From Cryomorphaceae bacterium (GTDB lineage Bacteria > Bacteroidota > Bacteroidia > Flavobacteriales_D > Crocinitomicaceae), in NCBI GenBank assembly GCA_027490665.1, contig JAIXXP010000065.1, positions 1-37,818 of the forward strand: DNA of 37,818 nt, written 5' to 3'. The first letter of the stretch is position 1. Every line of letters starts with the position of its first letter. The notes beneath the pieces are model-generated. The model was not told the DNA's origin. It did no database searches and saw only the letters and a program-made list of their open reading frames with translations. Shown here piece after piece: positions 9,146 to 16,438 of the stretch. The translations under genes and the position numbers were made by a program.

Positions 9146-9916
9146 TTATTCTGCGCTTTCTGTCGCGTCTGCTGCAACTTCGGCTTGTGCTTCAGTTGGA
9201 GCTTCGTCTTTGTCAGTAGCTTTCAAATTTTTACGGTCTTCTAAACCTTCTTTGATGGCACCACAAATAGCGTCGAGGATCAAAGTAATAGATTTAGTAG
9301 CGTCGTCGTTGGCAGGAATAGGGAAGTCTACCAATTTAGGATTTGAATTGGTGTCTACCATTGCAAACGTTGGGATGTTCAAACGACGTGCCTCTGCAAG
9401 AGCGATATGCTCTTTAAGGATATCGACGATGAAAATAGCAGCTGGCTGACGCGTCATGTCTGCGATAGAACCAAAGTTTTTCTCGAGTTTCTCGCGTTGA
9501 CGGCTTTTGAATAGTTTTTCACGTTTGTTGAGGGTGTCCCAAGTACCGTCTGATTTCATTTTGTCGATGAGCGACATTTTACGAATAGACTTACGAGTAG
9601 TTTGGAAGTTAGTTAACATACCACCAGACCAACGCTCCGTTACGAACGGCATGTTGACTGCTGCTACGCGCTCAGCAACGATTTCTTTAGCTTGTTTTTT
9701 CGTAGCAACGAAAAGTACTTTTTTACCAGATTTAGCAATTTGCTTCATTGCAGCACATGCGTGATCTAGGTGTACGAGTGTTTTGTTGAGGTCAATGATG
9801 TGAATACCTTTCTTCTCTTCGAAGATGTAAGGTGCCATTGCCGGGTTCCACTTGCGCTTAAGGTGACCAAAATGCACACCTGCGTCGAGTAGGGATTCAA
9901 AAGTTAATTTAGACAT
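9146..9916 (-). CDS. rpsB: 30S ribosomal protein uS2
   Basis: uS2 of the small subunit (256 aa). It begins MSKLTFESLLDAGVHFGHLK, continues KWNPAMAPYIFEEKKGIHIIDL and contains TRQPAAIFIVDILKEHIAL and TNSNPKLVDFPIPANDDA, all hallmark uS2 blocks. After about residue 225 there is an acidic, Ala/Glu-rich tail (DEAPTEAQAEVAADATESAE) of low complexity, common in Bacteroidota uS2. A hairpin with U-tract lies 26 bases upstream of the start, between rpsI and rpsB, so expression may be separated from or attenuated relative to rplM-rpsI. Confidence 0.97.
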   Translation of the reverse strand: MSKLTFESLLDAGVHFGHLKRKWNPAMAPYIFEEKKGIHIIDLNKTLVHLDHACAAMKQIAKSGKKVLFVATKKQAKEIVAERVAAVNMPFVTERWSGGMLTNFQTTRKSIRKMSLIDKMKSDGTWDTLNKREKLFKSRQREKLEKNFGSIADMTRQPAAIFIVDILKEHIALAEARRLNIPTFAMVDTNSNPKLVDFPIPANDDATKSITLILDAICGAIKEGLEDRKNLKATDKDEAPTEAQAEVAADATESAE

Positions 9917-9942
9917 ATTGTGTTTTTGTTTACGTTCCTATT

Positions 9943-9991
9943 AAAAAAAGCAACATTGGAGGGGCCAAAATGGCAAGTGCTCCAATGCTTG
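9943..9991 (-). terminator. Terminator or attenuator between rpsI and rpsB
   Basis: On the minus strand CAAgCATTGGAG (plus 9980-9991, bulged base 9988) pairs with CTCCAATGTTG (9951-9961). An inner GCCA/TGGC helix sits in the loop, and a run of seven T (9943-9949) follows. This is the form of an intrinsic terminator. It lies 26 bases after rpsI and its T-run ends 26 bases before the rpsB start, with no TAnnTTTG box seen in between. Confidence 0.75.
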
Positions 9992-10016
9992 GATGCTAAA
10001 CAGTCCAGTAGGCGGA

Positions 10017-10403
10017 TTAACGCTTGGAGAACTGGAATTTCTTTCTTGCTTTTGGTTGACCTGGTTTCTTGCGTTCTACCATACGTGGATCACGTGTCAT
10101 GAGGCCTTCTACTTTAAGCATTGGTTTGTAGTCTGCAGATACTTCAACAAGCGCACGGGAAATCCCTAAACGTACTGCTTCAGCTTGACCATTGATACCA
10201 CCACCAACAACGTTCACTTTGATGTCGTACTGACCAGCTGTGCCGGTAAGTGCAAACGGTTGGTGAACTTTTGCTTGAAGAAAGTCAATTGGAAAAAATT
10301 CGGTCATCTCGCGTTTGTTGATCGAGATTTTGCCGTTTCCTTTGGTTAAATAAACGCGGGCTACCGCTGTTTTTCTTCTTCCTAATGCGTTAATGACTTC
10401 CAT
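10017..10403 (-). CDS. rpsI: 30S ribosomal protein uS9
   Basis: uS9 of the small subunit, 128 residues. The N-terminus MEVINALGRRKTAVARVYL, the central VNVVGGGINGQAEAVRLGISRAL and the basic C-terminal tail MVERKKPGQPKARKKFQFSKR (its end enters the ribosomal P-site region) are diagnostic. It follows rplM by five bases, the universal L13-S9 pair. A hairpin with U-tract follows 26 bases after its stop. Confidence 0.98.
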   Translation of the reverse strand: MEVINALGRRKTAVARVYLTKGNGKISINKREMTEFFPIDFLQAKVHQPFALTGTAGQYDIKVNVVGGGINGQAEAVRLGISRALVEVSADYKPMLKVEGLMTRDPRMVERKKPGQPKARKKFQFSKR

Positions 10404-10408
10404 ACTAA

Positions 10409-10864
10409 TTATTTGAGGGTATCAAGATTCAATAATTCTGGTTGCTGCGCTTCGTGGTTGTGTGCAGCACCTTTGTAAACTTTGAGGTTGGTGTAGAGTT
10501 TGCGACCAAGTGTGTTTTTTGGAAGCATACCTTTAATTGCCTTTTCGATGAGGCGCTCTGGATGGTTTTTGAGCATGCTCTCAGCAGATGTAAAACGCTG
10601 ACCACCTGGATAACCAGAGAAACGAACGTATTCTTTATCTTGGAGTTTAGTGCCTGAAAAGGCGATTTTCTCCGCGTTGATAACGATCACATTGTCACCA
10701 CAGTCCGCATGCGGCGTGTAACAGGTTTTATATTTTCCACGGATGACTTTGGCAACTTTACTTGCCAAACGTCCGACTGTTTGACCTTCAGCATCCACTA
10801 CATACCACTTCTTATCGGCAGTTTCGGTATTACCAGCTAACGTTCTGTAACTTAATGTGTTCAC
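10409..10864 (-). CDS. rplM: 50S ribosomal protein uL13
   Basis: uL13, an early assembly protein of the large subunit (151 aa). Family blocks are [47 protein letters not shown] and [19 protein letters not shown]. The only start that gives the usual N-terminus ([11 protein letters not shown]) is GTG at 10862-10864, an atypical initiation codon for an abundant protein. It is first in rplM-rpsI, behind a near-consensus promoter (10913-10943), with a leader of about 40 bases. Confidence 0.97.
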   Translation of the reverse strand: MNTLSYRTLAGNTETADKKWYVVDAEGQTVGRLASKVAKVIRGKYKTCYTPHADCGDNVIVINAEKIAFSGTKLQDKEYVRFSGYPGGQRFTSAESMLKNHPERLIEKAIKGMLPKNTLGRKLYTNLKVYKGAAHNHEAQQPELLNLDTLK

Positions 10865-10912
10865 GGTTCTTTCTGTTAAATAAAAAACTTAATTTCCCTG
10901 AATTTAGGGGTG

Positions 10913-10943
10913 CAAAGATACAACTATTGTGTTTATTTACAAA
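10913..10943 (-). promoter_or_regulatory. Promoter of rplM-rpsI
   Basis: On the minus strand TTTG (plus 10940-10943), a 19-base spacer, then TATCTTTG (10913-10920): an exact match to the Bacteroidota -33/-7 consensus. The predicted RNA start lies around 10905, leaving a leader of about 40 bases before the GTG start. Confidence 0.85.
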
Positions 10944-10966
10944 TGAAAAGCAGAAAAATTCTAAGA

Positions 10967-11740
10967 TTATTTTGCTTTAAAGGCTGAAATCGCATTTCTT
11001 GTAAATTCACTCAGGACCAAACGGCCACTTATTGCGGCGCGTTGAACTAAAAGTTCATCCCAATTTTCGGTGCCTTCCCAAAAGATTTTTTTGAGTTCTT
11101 GCATGGCTTCCGGATTGGATTGCGCAAGTTTGCTGCTCAGCGTTTGAATGGCGGTATCCATGCTGGCTTCGTCCTCGAATATTTCTGTGTAGAGCCCTTT
11201 CTCTTTGGCCCATTGGGCGCTGCGCCATTCAGTTGCGTTTATGGCGAGCTCACTCATGGCTGAACGGCCAATTTTGCGTTCTACTGCTGGCCCTACTACA
11301 AATGGCCCGATGCCTACAGCGAGTTCTGATAACTTAACTTCTGCTCTATTGGTTGCAAAGCAATAGTCGGTGGCAGAGGCCAAACCTACACCACCACCAA
11401 CTGCGCGTCCTTGTACGCGTCCGATGATGAGTTTTGGAGCTTTTCTGCAAGCATTTATGACTTTGGCAAAACCTGAGAAAAATGCAAGACCCGTTTCGAG
11501 GTCTTGGATGCTGATGAGTTCATCAAAACTGGCGCCCGCGCAAAAAGCTTTGCTGCCCTGTGATTGGAGTACGAGCACTTTTGTGCGTTCATCTGAAGCC
11601 AGTTCGGTAATGGTGTCAGCTAAAGATTGTAAGATATGCCCTGGAAGAGAGTTGCTCATTGGGTGTCCGAAGGTAATAAGCCCTATGCCAGTTGCTGAAA
11701 TTTCGGTTAATACAAAACCGTCTTGGTGTGTGTTGTTCAT
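10967..11740 (-). CDS. Enoyl-CoA hydratase/isomerase family protein
   Basis: A 257-residue crotonase-fold protein, expected to act on acyl-CoA thioesters in the cytoplasm as a trimer or hexamer. The two oxyanion-hole segments are visible: FCAGASFDEL and GRVQGRAVGGGVGLASATDY. A glutamate lies in KLSELAVGIGPFVVGP, the position of the first catalytic Glu of hydratases. The closest functional class I would suggest is a methylglutaconyl-CoA/enoyl-CoA hydratase-like enzyme, but the reaction is not fixed by these motifs. It starts two bases after the stop of the coiled-coil membrane gene; that pairing has no obvious metabolic logic. Confidence 0.85.
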   Translation of the reverse strand: MNNTHQDGFVLTEISATGIGLITFGHPMSNSLPGHILQSLADTITELASDERTKVLVLQSQGSKAFCAGASFDELISIQDLETGLAFFSGFAKVINACRKAPKLIIGRVQGRAVGGGVGLASATDYCFATNRAEVKLSELAVGIGPFVVGPAVERKIGRSAMSELAINATEWRSAQWAKEKGLYTEIFEDEASMDTAIQTLSSKLAQSNPEAMQELKKIFWEGTENWDELLVQRAAISGRLVLSEFTRNAISAFKAK

Positions 11741-11742
11741 TC

Positions 11743-12699
11743 TTATTTTAAAGTAAAGCTATCTGTGCCAATTAAAAGACCTTCGCAGTAAATGCGTACT
11801 TTATAAGTTCCTTTTGCTGCTTCTTCTCCTTTGAGTTCGTAGTAGATAGTAAGGTCTAAAGCTTGGTTTTGGTAATCGACATCTTTGCGTTGTGAATATG
11901 GCGTACTTCCGTTTTCTGTTTCTGTTACAAAATTGCTACTGGCTTGTAGTACCTCTCCATTCGGAGCTGTAATTTGCAAGTAAACGCTTTTGCGTCCAGC
12001 CGCGCTGAGTACGTTTTCTGAAAGTGTAAAGCTACTGCGGAATTGAACGGCACTCTTGGCGCGATCGGTTACTTCCATGGTGTTGTTCAGGCGTTGTTTG
12101 AGCGCTTCTGATTGAATACCGTAGGCTTGTAGTTTACTGCCCTTCTTTACTTGTTGTTGCGATTCTTCTGCTTGTTGGCGGTAGGTGTCGCGTTCTGTTG
12201 TTGTAGTAGATAGGCGTACATTAGTTTCCTCCAAGCGACTGCCTAGATCGATATTAAGCGTATTGAGGGAGTCAATAGTACGGGCATAACTACGCATGAT
12301 TGAGCGCAGTGTTTCGTTCTCTTTTCGAGCCTTGACGAGGTCTCTAGCCGTCATTTTGGAGCGATCTAGTTTTTGGAGGAGTTGGGTAATTTGCGCTTTT
12401 TGGGCATTGAGGCTATCTGCTTTCGTAGCATCTTTTTCAATGAGTTTGTTGTAATTGCGCAGCATTTGTTGGAGGTCTTGCTTGAGGTCTTGCTTCATGC
12501 TGCCGGTGTAACCAGAAAGTGCAGCTTCCATATCGGCCATATCAGAGAGTAGCGCTGTATTCTTGTTGTTGCAAGTATTGAGCGCAGCACGTTGTCTGGA
12601 CCAAGCGAGGGTGAGCCCTGCGAGGCCAGCAAGCAAAATAAAGATGAAAATGAAATAAAAACTATTTGATTTTTGAGGTACTTGAGGTTGTGTTTCCAT
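11743..12699 (-). CDS. Membrane-anchored coiled-coil protein of unknown function
   Basis: I do not recognise this 318-residue protein. It has a short cytoplasmic head (METQPQVPQKSNS), one membrane helix (about residues 14-32), then a long heptad-like, Gln/Lys/Glu-rich coiled-coil region (about 35-195) with KQDLKQDLQQMLRNYNKLIE and TERDTYRQQAEESQQQVKK. A compact beta-rich C-terminal domain follows (about 215-318) with AGRKSVYLQITAPNGEVLQASS and GTYKVRIYCEGLLIGTDSFTLK. With one N-terminal anchor the body probably faces the periplasm. The gene is followed after two bases by the enoyl-CoA hydratase-family gene. A -7 box match lies 19 bases upstream. Confidence 0.8.
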   Translation of the reverse strand: METQPQVPQKSNSFYFIFIFILLAGLAGLTLAWSRQRAALNTCNNKNTALLSDMADMEAALSGYTGSMKQDLKQDLQQMLRNYNKLIEKDATKADSLNAQKAQITQLLQKLDRSKMTARDLVKARKENETLRSIMRSYARTIDSLNTLNIDLGSRLEETNVRLSTTTTERDTYRQQAEESQQQVKKGSKLQAYGIQSEALKQRLNNTMEVTDRAKSAVQFRSSFTLSENVLSAAGRKSVYLQITAPNGEVLQASSNFVTETENGSTPYSQRKDVDYQNQALDLTIYYELKGEEAAKGTYKVRIYCEGLLIGTDSFTLK

Positions 12700-12718
12700 G
12701 TAAGGGTAGTTTGGTAAT

Positions 12719-12726
12719 CAAAAATA
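12719..12726 (-). promoter_or_regulatory. Predicted -7 box of the coiled-coil membrane protein gene
   Basis: TATTTTTG on the minus strand matches TAnnTTTG, 19 bases before the ATG. No -33 TTG was found at the expected spacing, so this is a weak call. Confidence 0.35.
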
Positions 12727-12761
12727 CAAAAGAAATTGGTGTTATTTATGCGTTTGTAAAT

Positions 12762-14195
12762 CTAACGCTTATCTAAATTATGAAATTGCCAAGTTACTTC
12801 TTTAGTGAAGCGTAAAATACTGTCGGGTCCAACTGCGGTAAAACGGGCATCGCTACTCGCTGGATACGCGCCGCCATGATGCATGGCCTCTACAACGCTC
12901 ACGCCGGTTGGAACACTATTTAATATAACACGTCCGACTTTTTCGTTTACAAAATGAGTCAAGGTTGGACTTATAGATGTAGTGTTTTTTGTGAAAATAC
13001 TTGTGGTCAGTTGACCATCAATTTGGTCAAATAGCATTTCAAGTTGCCGTTCGTTTTCGAAACGACACAAAACAGCAAAAGGTCCAAAAACTTCTTCTAA
13101 AAGCGTAGCTTCTTTCGTTAGAAGCGTGAGTTCTGTTTGTGCAAGGCCCCAGTGACCCAAAATACCAATTGCATTTTGATTACTTTGGTGCTTTGTAACG
13201 CCTTTTATTTGAAAAACCTTGCGTTTGCGCGCTTCGAACTTCTGGAAAATATCGGGATGCAACATTGGTACGGCAACTTGGTCATCAAGTGCTTTTAAAA
13301 GAGCCTTCTTAAAAGTATCAAAATGCGTTTGCGCAACAAGGAGGAGCCCAGGTTTGGTGCAGAATTGGCCTGCGTCTGTGCAAAGAGAACGCGCTAATTG
13401 CTGTGCAATTGTTTCTATTTGGTCTATATCTATATCAGAACAAATGACCACAGGATTAAGGCTGCCCATTTCTGCAAATACAGGGATAGGGTTAGGTCTT
13501 TGTGCAGCGAGGTCCATGAGCGCACGGCCACCTTTGATGCTTCCTGTAAAGCCAATTGCTTTGATTTGTGGGTGTTGGGCAAAAATAGTAGCCCAATGAA
13601 AGGTGTTGTCTATGACATGACTAAATATAGTTCGCGGTAGCTGGAGTTCTTGAATAGCACTTTTGATACAGCGCGCAACAGCAAGGCTTGTACCTACATG
13701 CATGGGGTGTGCTTTGACCACGACACAACAGCCTGCGGCTAAAGCTGCAACGGTATCTCCACCCATAGTGGAATAGGCAAGCGGAAAATTTGAGGAACCC
13801 AAAACTAAAACAGGCCCGAGGGCAGTGCGCTTTTTGACAAGGGTTTTGTTTTCAGCCTGGAGTTTATCGTGCTTTTCCCAAGTGCATTTTTGAATGTGGG
13901 CGGCAAAAAGCGAGATGGTTTGCGTGAGGCGTGTAAACTCTGTTTCAAAGCGCGCCGCAGAAAGACCGCTCTCTTGACAGTATATTTTTTGAATGGCTGT
14001 TTTGTCGCTTTCGAGAAACTTTGCGATGCATAACAATAACTCCGCTCTTTGTTGGGGAGTAGTGTTTCTGAAGAAGGATTGATCAGAACGGATGTTGCTT
14101 TCCCATTCTTGCAAGAAGGATGCAGGTGTAGGGAAATACAAGTGGGTATCCCAGGTGTTTTGGGAAGCTTGAAAGGTCCTGAAACCTTTAGACAT
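12762..14195 (-). CDS. NAD(P)-dependent aldehyde dehydrogenase (alpha-ketoglutaric semialdehyde dehydrogenase-like)
   Basis: A 477-residue aldehyde dehydrogenase that oxidises an aldehyde to the acid with NAD(P)+. SSNFPLAYS (134-142), FTGSIKGGRAL (216-226), the general-base Glu242 in FAEMGSLNPV, and the nucleophile Cys279 in GQFCTKPG are all present. The pattern RPNPIPVFAEMGSLNPV resembles the 2,5-dioxovalerate (alpha-ketoglutaric semialdehyde) dehydrogenase group; substrate is inferred only. The ATG at 14193-14195 is preferred, four bases after the purS stop; a TTG eight codons earlier would overlap purS. It is third in pssA-purS-aldh; no sugar-acid or hydroxyproline pathway genes accompany it. 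Confidence 0.85.
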   Translation of the reverse strand: MSKGFRTFQASQNTWDTHLYFPTPASFLQEWESNIRSDQSFFRNTTPQQRAELLLCIAKFLESDKTAIQKIYCQESGLSAARFETEFTRLTQTISLFAAHIQKCTWEKHDKLQAENKTLVKKRTALGPVLVLGSSNFPLAYSTMGGDTVAALAAGCCVVVKAHPMHVGTSLAVARCIKSAIQELQLPRTIFSHVIDNTFHWATIFAQHPQIKAIGFTGSIKGGRALMDLAAQRPNPIPVFAEMGSLNPVVICSDIDIDQIETIAQQLARSLCTDAGQFCTKPGLLLVAQTHFDTFKKALLKALDDQVAVPMLHPDIFQKFEARKRKVFQIKGVTKHQSNQNAIGILGHWGLAQTELTLLTKEATLLEEVFGPFAVLCRFENERQLEMLFDQIDGQLTTSIFTKNTTSISPTLTHFVNEKVGRVILNSVPTGVSVVEAMHHGGAYPASSDARFTAVGPDSILRFTKEVTWQFHNLDKR

Positions 14196-14199
14196 TGGT

Positions 14200-14451
14200 T
14201 TAGGCCTCGGTAAGCTCAAAATGATAGCTCTCCATGATTTGGTTGGCTAACATTTTTTTGCACGCGGTATCGACCATTTGTTTTGCTTCAGCCATGCTGG
14301 TGGCTTCTACAAAAAGTCGGATGTGTTTGCCAATGCGAACGCCATCGATTTGGGCGAGCCCGATGTTTTTCATGGAATTAGTTACGGCTTTTCCTTGTGG
14401 GTCTAGAAGCGCGTCGAGGGGCATGACGTCGATTTCAGCTTTGAATTTCAT
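14200..14451 (-). CDS. purS: Phosphoribosylformylglycinamidine synthase subunit PurS
   Basis: PurS is the small bridging subunit of the three-part FGAM synthase (PurL-PurQ-PurS) in purine synthesis. The 83 residues MKFKAEIDVMPLDALLDPQGKAV, then GLAQIDGVRIGKHIRLFVEA and KMLANQIMESYHFEL, match the family from end to end. The ATG at 14449-14451 starts the domain directly; eight extra upstream residues are not needed. It overlaps the end of pssA by 17 bases and precedes the aldehyde dehydrogenase by four bases. Neither purL nor purQ is in the window. Confidence 0.9.
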   Translation of the reverse strand: MKFKAEIDVMPLDALLDPQGKAVTNSMKNIGLAQIDGVRIGKHIRLFVEATSMAEAKQMVDTACKKMLANQIMESYHFELTEA

Positions 14452-15286
14452 GTTTTTTGAATTGAAAATTTTCAATAATGGATAAAATCAGGTACAAAAT
14501 TACGATTATTGGAATGGCCCAAACCAAAAAAAGTGGAATACTTATCAACGAAATGAGGAGTAATAAGTAGCGGTATTCGTTGCCGCGCCATGCAAAGTTT
14601 TTGAATTTGAGCGCCAATAATGGCAATTCAGTAACCATTAATACAGCAAACAAGACTGAAATAATACTCAGTGTATAACAGTCAAAAACACTGTAAATAA
14701 ATGCTGACTGATGGCTCCAATTGGGAAGTTCAAACCAAAAGTAGAGCGGAAAGAATGCATAGAAAATGGTGGCGGTTGGGGTGGGAACACCTATGAATTT
14801 GTCTGTTTGGCGTTCGTCGATGTTGAATTTGGCCAAGCGAAATAATGCAAAGAAAGGAATGATGAGCGCTACAAAAGGTAAAAATTGTATGGAGGCGTTG
14901 TAGGTGTTGTTGCGGCCATAGAAGAAAGCGGCTTTCCAGTCGATGAGCTGGGCCACTACATATTCTTGAGCTTCGCCGCCGTAGCTTTGAACGCCCTGTG
15001 CGTTTTTCATGAGTCCGCTTTGGTCAATGCCAACAATGATCATGACAAACATGAAAATACCTGGGGCAACGCCAAAACTAACGAGGTCCGCTAGAGAGTC
15101 AAGTTGTTTACCTAAAAGGCCATTGGTTTTGGTGAAGCGCGCCACAAAACCATCTAAGAAATCGAGTATAGCGGCGATGGCCAGCGCATAAACGGCCCAG
15201 TCGAGCCGGCCACTCAAACTGAAAATGATAGAGCAAATACCACCAAGAAGGTTAAAAGAAGTAATGAGATTAGCCAGACCAAACAT
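14435..15286 (-). CDS. pssA: CDP-diacylglycerol-serine O-phosphatidyltransferase
   Basis: A 283-residue inner-membrane enzyme that makes phosphatidylserine, the precursor of phosphatidylethanolamine. The CDP-alcohol phosphatidyltransferase signature is complete: D42-x2-D45-G46-x2-A49-R50-x8-G59-x3-D63-x3-D67. The start MFGLANLITSFNLLGGI is typical of PssA, and about eight hydrophobic helices follow. Its 3' end overlaps purS by 17 bases. It is divergent from the PorV/PorQ-like gene with 66 bases between the starts, containing only a near-match -7 box (TACTTTTA, 15302-15309) for this gene. Confidence 0.92.
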   Translation of the reverse strand: MFGLANLITSFNLLGGICSIIFSLSGRLDWAVYALAIAAILDFLDGFVARFTKTNGLLGKQLDSLADLVSFGVAPGIFMFVMIIVGIDQSGLMKNAQGVQSYGGEAQEYVVAQLIDWKAAFFYGRNNTYNASIQFLPFVALIIPFFALFRLAKFNIDERQTDKFIGVPTPTATIFYAFFPLYFWFELPNWSHQSAFIYSVFDCYTLSIISVLFAVLMVTELPLLALKFKNFAWRGNEYRYLLLLISLISIPLFLVWAIPIIVILYLILSIIENFQFKKHEIQS

Positions 15287-15352
15287 TGTATGCGTTTTTT
15301 GTAAAAGTACCTATTAAACACAATTTTTTGTGCAATTTTGAGTTTTTGTAAC

Positions 15353-16438
15353 ATGTTTTCAATCAAAACCACCTTCTTTGCCGCTTTCATGAGTCTTTCT
15401 GTGGCTCATGCCCAAGATTTCAATCCAAAATACGCCAATGAATTCCTGAACATGGGTGTGGGGGCCGACGCACTAGGGATGGGGTCAGCGGTTGTTGCTG
15501 ATGTACAGGGGCTTACAGCAGGTGTCTGGAACCCAGCGGGCTTGTTGCAGCAAAAGCAGCAAACAGAAATCGGCCTTATGCATGCCTCTTACTTCGGTGG
15601 TTTAGCTGCCTTTGATCATTTGGGAGCTTCTAGGCGGGTCAATAACCAAACTGTGGTTGCACTCAATCTGCTTCGCCTCGGGGTCGACAACATTTACAAC
15701 ACCACCCAACTCATAGACAATCAAGGCAACATCGATTATAGCCAACTCCAAACTTTTAACAGTGCCGACTACGCCCTCATTGGTTCCATTGCCAAGCCAA
15801 CGCGTGTTGCAAACTTGAGTTTAGGGCTGAGCGCAAAAGTGCTCTACCGCCACATCGGAAATTTTGCAAAGGCTTATGGCTTTGGTTTTGATGCGGGCTT
15901 GCAATATCGCCCGAGTAAATATTGGTCAGCAGGTGTGAGTTTGCGCGACGCCACCAGTACATTTAGCGCCTGGACCTACAACCTGAGCCCCGAAATGCAG
16001 GCCACTTTCTTAGAGACCAACAACGCTTTGCCACAAAATGGTATCGAGCAAATGCTACCCAGAATAGTGTTGGGTGCTGCAGGTAAGCTCCCGCTCAATA
16101 GTGAAAAATACGAAATCGGTGGCCAACTCAACGCTGAAATAACCACAGACGGCCCGCGCAACACATTGGTCTCCGGCAAGGTGTTTTCTATCGATCCTAG
16201 AGCAGGCATTTACCTCAATTATGACCAAAAACTAACCCTGCGTACTGGCGTGTCGCAATTTCAGTATTTCCTTGATTTCGACAACACGAAAAAGTTAGGT
16301 CTGCAACCGCATTTAGGCGCCGGGGTGGTACTTCAAAACTGGACCATCGATTATGCGTTTACGCGCTTAGGTCTGGGGGGAGAGGGGTATTTCACCCATT
16401 TGTTTTCGCTGAAATGGGCGTTTTCTGCCAAAGGCTAA
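15353..16438 (+). CDS. PorV/PorQ-family outer-membrane beta-barrel protein
   Basis: A 361-residue predicted outer-membrane barrel. The ATG at 15353 gives a clean signal peptide (MFSIKTTFFAAFMSLSVAHA), then the PorV/PorQ opening KYANEFLNMGVGADALGMGS and a GVWNPAGL segment. Alternating hydrophobic strands follow and the chain ends LFSLKWAFSAKG. PorV shuttles T9SS cargo and PorQ belongs to the same family; which role this copy has is unclear, since Bacteroidota genomes carry several paralogues. The T9SS cargo genes at 27502-32673 show that the system exists in this organism. Its stop codon directly abuts the stop of the convergent phosphatase gene. Confidence 0.82.
   Translation: MFSIKTTFFAAFMSLSVAHAQDFNPKYANEFLNMGVGADALGMGSAVVADVQGLTAGVWNPAGLLQQKQQTEIGLMHASYFGGLAAFDHLGASRRVNNQTVVALNLLRLGVDNIYNTTQLIDNQGNIDYSQLQTFNSADYALIGSIAKPTRVANLSLGLSAKVLYRHIGNFAKAYGFGFDAGLQYRPSKYWSAGVSLRDATSTFSAWTYNLSPEMQATFLETNNALPQNGIEQMLPRIVLGAAGKLPLNSEKYEIGGQLNAEITTDGPRNTLVSGKVFSIDPRAGIYLNYDQKLTLRTGVSQFQYFLDFDNTKKLGLQPHLGAGVVLQNWTIDYAFTRLGLGGEGYFTHLFSLKWAFSAKG

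Noticed and set aside
14452-14475. Eight-residue upstream extension of PurS
   Set aside because: PurS domain begins exactly at the ATG at 14451; the extension only increases overlap with pssA.
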